Notes under the pieces: model-generated
Databases searched by the model: none
Told to the model about the DNA's origin: nothing
The model's input: the letters and a program-made list of their open reading frames with translations, nothing else
Assembly: GCA_031272805.1 (NCBI GenBank)
Contig: JAISTC010000018.1
Span: 1-33,599, forward strand
Source of the DNA: Propionibacteriaceae bacterium
Lineage (GTDB): Bacteria > Actinomycetota > Actinomycetes > Propionibacteriales > Propionibacteriaceae
DNA: 33,599 nt
Direction of reading: 5' to 3'
Shown: positions 30,426-33,599 of the stretch, in pieces
Numbering within the stretch: the first letter of the stretch is position 1
How the letters are laid out: the number at the start of each line of letters is the position of its first letter
Position numbers and translations under genes: made by a program

Positions 30426-31082
30426 ACCGGCGCATGACCTTGCGGGAGAGCAGGTTGCCGGCCAACTGGCCCAACTGGACGATCGCCACGATGATGAGGA
30501 CGGTCGTCCACGTCACGATCGTGTCGAACTGGTGGAAGCCGTAGGTCAGCGAGAACTTGCCGAGGCCGCCGCCGCCGATGACGCCGGCGATGGCCGAGGC
30601 GTCGACCACGGCCACGAACGCGAACGTCAGGCCGAGGATGAGCGGGCCCAGCGCCTCGGGGATGAGGACCGCCGCGACCGTCCGCAGCCGGCTCGCGCCC
30701 ATCGCGCGTGACGCCTCGATGACGCCCGGGTCGACGGAGAACAGGTTCTGCTCGACCACGCGCGAAATCATGAACGACGCGGCCAGCGACAGGCCGAAGA
30801 TGATGGCCCGGTTGCCGATGCCCGTCCCCGTGACGAGGCGCGCCAGCGGCTGCACGGCGCCGATGAAGATGACGAACGGGATGGGCCGGAAGAAGTTGAC
30901 GACGAAGTTGATGACGACGTAGACGGGGCGGTTGGCGTAGAGGCCGCCGGCGCGGGTCGTGTAGAGGCCGAGGCCGATGAGGAGGCCGATCAACGTCCCG
31001 ATGAGGAGGGACAAGCCGACCATGTACAGCGTCTCGTAGAACGCCTGCCAGAGCAGGCCCCAGAGATCGGGCAAGCGGGTCT

Positions 31083-31086
<4 letters not shown>
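30424..31086 (-). CDS. metI: Methionine ABC transporter permease MetI
   Basis: A 220-residue inner-membrane subunit with five hydrophobic segments and the coupling loop EASRAMGASRLRTVAAVLIP (near residue 126), both typical of MetI. The GFHQFDT motif near the C-terminus is also characteristic. ATG 31086 overlaps the metN stop (ATGA), so translation is coupled; the longer frame upstream is a shadow of metN. It imports methionine with MetN and MetQ. Confidence 0.94.
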
Positions 31087-32126
<1,040 letters not shown>

Positions 32127-32170
32127 CGTGACCGTCCTGCGGGCTGCGGGGAACGTGACGCGGCCATCGG

Positions 32171-33082
32171 CTAGCCCTGCGCCTTCGTGTCCGCCACGGT
32201 CTTGTCGAGCGCGGCCTGCAGGTCGGCCTGGGGGATCTTGACGATCTCCGCCACGCCGCCCGAGACCTCCTGCAGCCCGTCCGTCACGGCCGTCGTGTCC
32301 TGGAACAGCTCGACCAGCTTCAGGTACGTCGCGTTGTCCTTGTCCTCGGGCCGGACGGCGAAGATGTTGACGTAGGGCAGGGCGTTGGGGTCGGACGGGT
32401 CGTCCTTGGCGATGGCGTCGTCGAAGCTGAGGCCGGCGTCCACGACATAGTCGTTGTTGATGATGGCCGCGGCGGCGTCGTTCAGCGAGCTGGGCGTCAG
32501 GTCCGCGGCCACCTCCGTCACCTTGACCCGGGAGTTGGCCTGGTCGATGTCGGCCAGGGACGAGAAGATCGAGCCGCCGCCCTTGAGGGTCACGAGGCCG
32601 GCGGACTGGAGCACGAGGAGCCCGCGCGCCTGGTTGCTCGGGTCGTCGGGGATGACGACCGTGGCGCCGTCGGGGATGTCGGCGACCGATGTGTACTTCT
32701 TCGAGAAGAGCGACAGCGGGTAGATCGCCGTCGAGCCGAGCGGGACGAGGTCCTTGCCGGACGTGGCGATGTAGTTGGCCAGGTAGACGATGTGCTGGAA
32801 CTGGTTGATGTCGAGGTCGCCCTCGGTCAGGGCGGGGTTGGGCAGGGCGTAGTCCGTGAAGTCGACCAGCTCGATGTCGATGCCGGCGTCCTTGGCGGTC
32901 TGGACGTAGGTCGCCCAGTAGGGGTCGGACGCGCCGACGACGCCGATGCGGATGGGCTTGGATTGGCCGTCGCTGCCGCTGGCGTCCTTCGAGCAGGCGG
33001 TCAACAGGCTCAGCGCGACGAGGGTGAAGGCGAGCAGCAGGGCCAGGAAGGCCGAGCGGCGCCGGGTCAGGGTGGTGGTCAT
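32171..33082 (-). CDS. metQ: Methionine-binding lipoprotein MetQ
   Basis: A 303-residue lipoprotein of the MetQ/NlpA family that captures methionine outside the membrane. The signal segment TRRRSAFLALLLAFTLVALS ends in lipobox LLTAC, Cys at about residue 30. Family motifs include IRIGVVGASDPYW and LVDFTDYALPNPALTEGDLD, then NQFQHIVYLANY. ATG 33082 follows AAAGGA; the longer frame to 33253 lies in the leader region. The operon is expected to respond to sulfur amino acids through the upstream leader peptide and terminator. Confidence 0.94.
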   Translation of the reverse strand: MTTTLTRRRSAFLALLLAFTLVALSLLTACSKDASGSDGQSKPIRIGVVGASDPYWATYVQTAKDAGIDIELVDFTDYALPNPALTEGDLDINQFQHIVYLANYIATSGKDLVPLGSTAIYPLSLFSKKYTSVADIPDGATVVIPDDPSNQARGLLVLQSAGLVTLKGGGSIFSSLADIDQANSRVKVTEVAADLTPSSLNDAAAAIINNDYVVDAGLSFDDAIAKDDPSDPNALPYVNIFAVRPEDKDNATYLKLVELFQDTTAVTDGLQEVSGGVAEIVKIPQADLQAALDKTVADTKAQG

Positions 33083-33155
33083 GGGAGTCCTTTCGGGGTC
33101 TGGTGTGGGGTCACGGGGTGGTCGGGCGGCGTCGTTCGGCCGCGGGGAACGTGGG

Positions 33156-33186
33156 AGAAGAAAGCCGCCCGGACGTGGCGGGCGGC
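33156..33186 (-). terminator. Intrinsic terminator in the metQ leader
   Basis: On the minus strand GCCGCCCG (33186-33179) pairs with CGGGCGGC (33171-33164) around a seven-base loop, followed by the T-rich tail TTTCTTCT. It sits about 75 bases before metQ and 15 bases after a short open frame, the layout of an attenuator. Confidence 0.75.
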
Positions 33187-33201
33187 GATGCGGGGTAGGG
33201 G

Positions 33202-33291
33202 CTAGCAGCCCAACCGCATTCGACACCACCGGGGCGCCGGGCGGCGGCAACACATCATGAACTCCGGGCGGAGTGATTCGGCGCGTCGCAT
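33202..33291 (-). CDS. Putative Met/Cys-rich leader peptide of metQNI
   Basis: A 29-residue open frame, ATG 33291 to TAG 33204-33202, with GAGG five bases before the start. The peptide has four Met and four Cys; residues 12-15 are Met-Met-Cys-Cys (33258-33247). An intrinsic terminator starts 15 bases after its stop. A stretch GGUGGUG (33230-33224) can pair with CGCCGCC (33187-33181), overlapping the terminator's first arm and so competing with it. A ribosome stalled at MMCC would leave this free and let transcription go on; one that reads through would block it. The model is inference; the open frame and hairpins are seen. Cys-codon leader peptides are known in mycobacteria. Confidence 0.6.
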   Translation of the reverse strand: MRRAESLRPEFMMCCRRPAPRWCRMRLGC

Positions 33292-33323
33292 GGGTACCTC
33301 GCAGGTTGGCTACTTGACGCGGG

Positions 33324-33353
33324 ACTCTAGAGCGGCCAGGCGAAACCCGTCAA
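33324..33353 (-). promoter_or_regulatory. Promoter of the metQNI operon
   Basis: On the minus strand TTGACG (33348-33353), 18 bases, TAGAGT (33324-33329). Transcription would start near 33317, about 26 bases before the leader-peptide ATG and about 235 before metQ. Confidence 0.6.
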
Positions 33354-33426
33354 ACGGATACATGCGTATACGCGCAGATCGTTACCAATTCGTGACCACG
33401 GTGCAAGGCCGAGGTGTTGGGCCAGG

Positions 33427-33574
33427 CCGAGGTGTCTGATGCCGCGGCCTTGGCGAGGAACGAGCCCGGGCGGCGGCGTCAGATACCTCGGCCGGGGACA
33501 GTCTTCTGTCGGCCGCGGTATCCGGTGCCCTGGCCCCGGCTCGTGCCTCGCCAGGGCCAGGGCGCCGGACACCG
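33427..33574. repeat. Two family A hairpins, opposite loop orientation
   Basis: The first has arms 33427-33445 and 33473-33491, differing only by two positions that still form G-U wobble pairs; its loop carries the complement of GCTCGTTCCTCGC (33453-33465). The second has arms 33516-33535 and 33555-33574, and the loop GCTCGTGCCTCGC (33539-33551). Together they resemble the block at 5521-5625. Confidence 0.8.
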
Positions 33575-33599
33575 CCGCCTGGCCAGACCCCGCCGCCAG

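Larger units (their letters stand above)
33292..33599. other. Region upstream of metQNI leader: promoter and repeats only
   Basis: No gene is supported here. It contains the start of the metQ leader, its promoter (33324-33353), an A+T-rich pocket to about 33400 and two family A hairpins. A small hairpin ACCT-GCG-AGGT lies at about 33305-33295 (minus), overlapping the leader-peptide ribosome site, and could influence its translation. Confidence 0.5.

Noticed and set aside
33164..33320. SAM-type riboswitch or T-box upstream of metQ
   Set aside because: I do not see the conserved SAM core (for example a CCGGCAACC segment) or the T-box TGGNACC antiterminator core; GGTGG at 33230 alone is not enough. 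A covariance search would be decisive.

Overview
The window is about 72% G+C by eye and carries genes typical of actinomycetes: DUF6350 and DUF3017 membrane proteins, purH, folD and an actinobacterial malate dehydrogenase, sugar ABC operons without their own ATPase, and several apparently leaderless promoters. It suggests a high-G+C actinobacterium. I cannot name the genus from sequence alone.

Layout. 1-150: tandem hairpin repeats. 193-1428: a cardiolipin-synthase-like phospholipase D. 1568-3298: a DUF6350 membrane protein. 3581-5434 (minus): a secreted protein of about six Ig-like repeats whose 5' end seems to be frame-disrupted. 5673-7226: purH. 7500-13774: an oligopeptide-type ABC importer (binding protein, two permeases, fused double ATPase), set between purH and folD and bracketed by copies of one repeat family. 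13947-15097: folD and DUF3017. 15243-16232 (minus): mdh. 16319-17773 (minus): a stand-alone ATPase with a nuclease-like tail. 17897-18286 (minus): a small membrane protein.

18300-22300 is visibly lower in G+C and has no repeats. It holds a secreted protein, two lipoproteins (the second interrupted by an in-frame TGA) and a UbiA-type prenyltransferase. The prenyltransferase gene overlaps an antibiotic-exporter-like ABC ATPase gene, which overlaps its permease gene (to 24799).

24905-29327 (minus) is a sugar importer operon in the order ROK regulator, binding protein, MalF-like, MalG-like. Its promoter carries an operator-like inverted repeat. 29915-30304 is a very short protein with a YheO/DauR-type helix-turn-helix. 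30424-33082 (minus) is metQNI, a methionine importer. Its leader encodes a 29-residue peptide with consecutive Met-Met-Cys-Cys codons, followed by an intrinsic terminator: a strong candidate for ribosome-mediated attenuation.

Almost every longer intergenic gap outside the low-G+C block carries a hairpin-forming dispersed repeat. I see three or four families: (A) hairpins with variable stems but a near-invariant loop GCTCGTTCCTCGC; (B) ATCCCGGCGAAAGCCGGGAT; (C) CCTGAGCGCAGCGAAGGATC; and a short direct repeat. All four convergent gene junctions have one, so they probably serve as bidirectional terminators.
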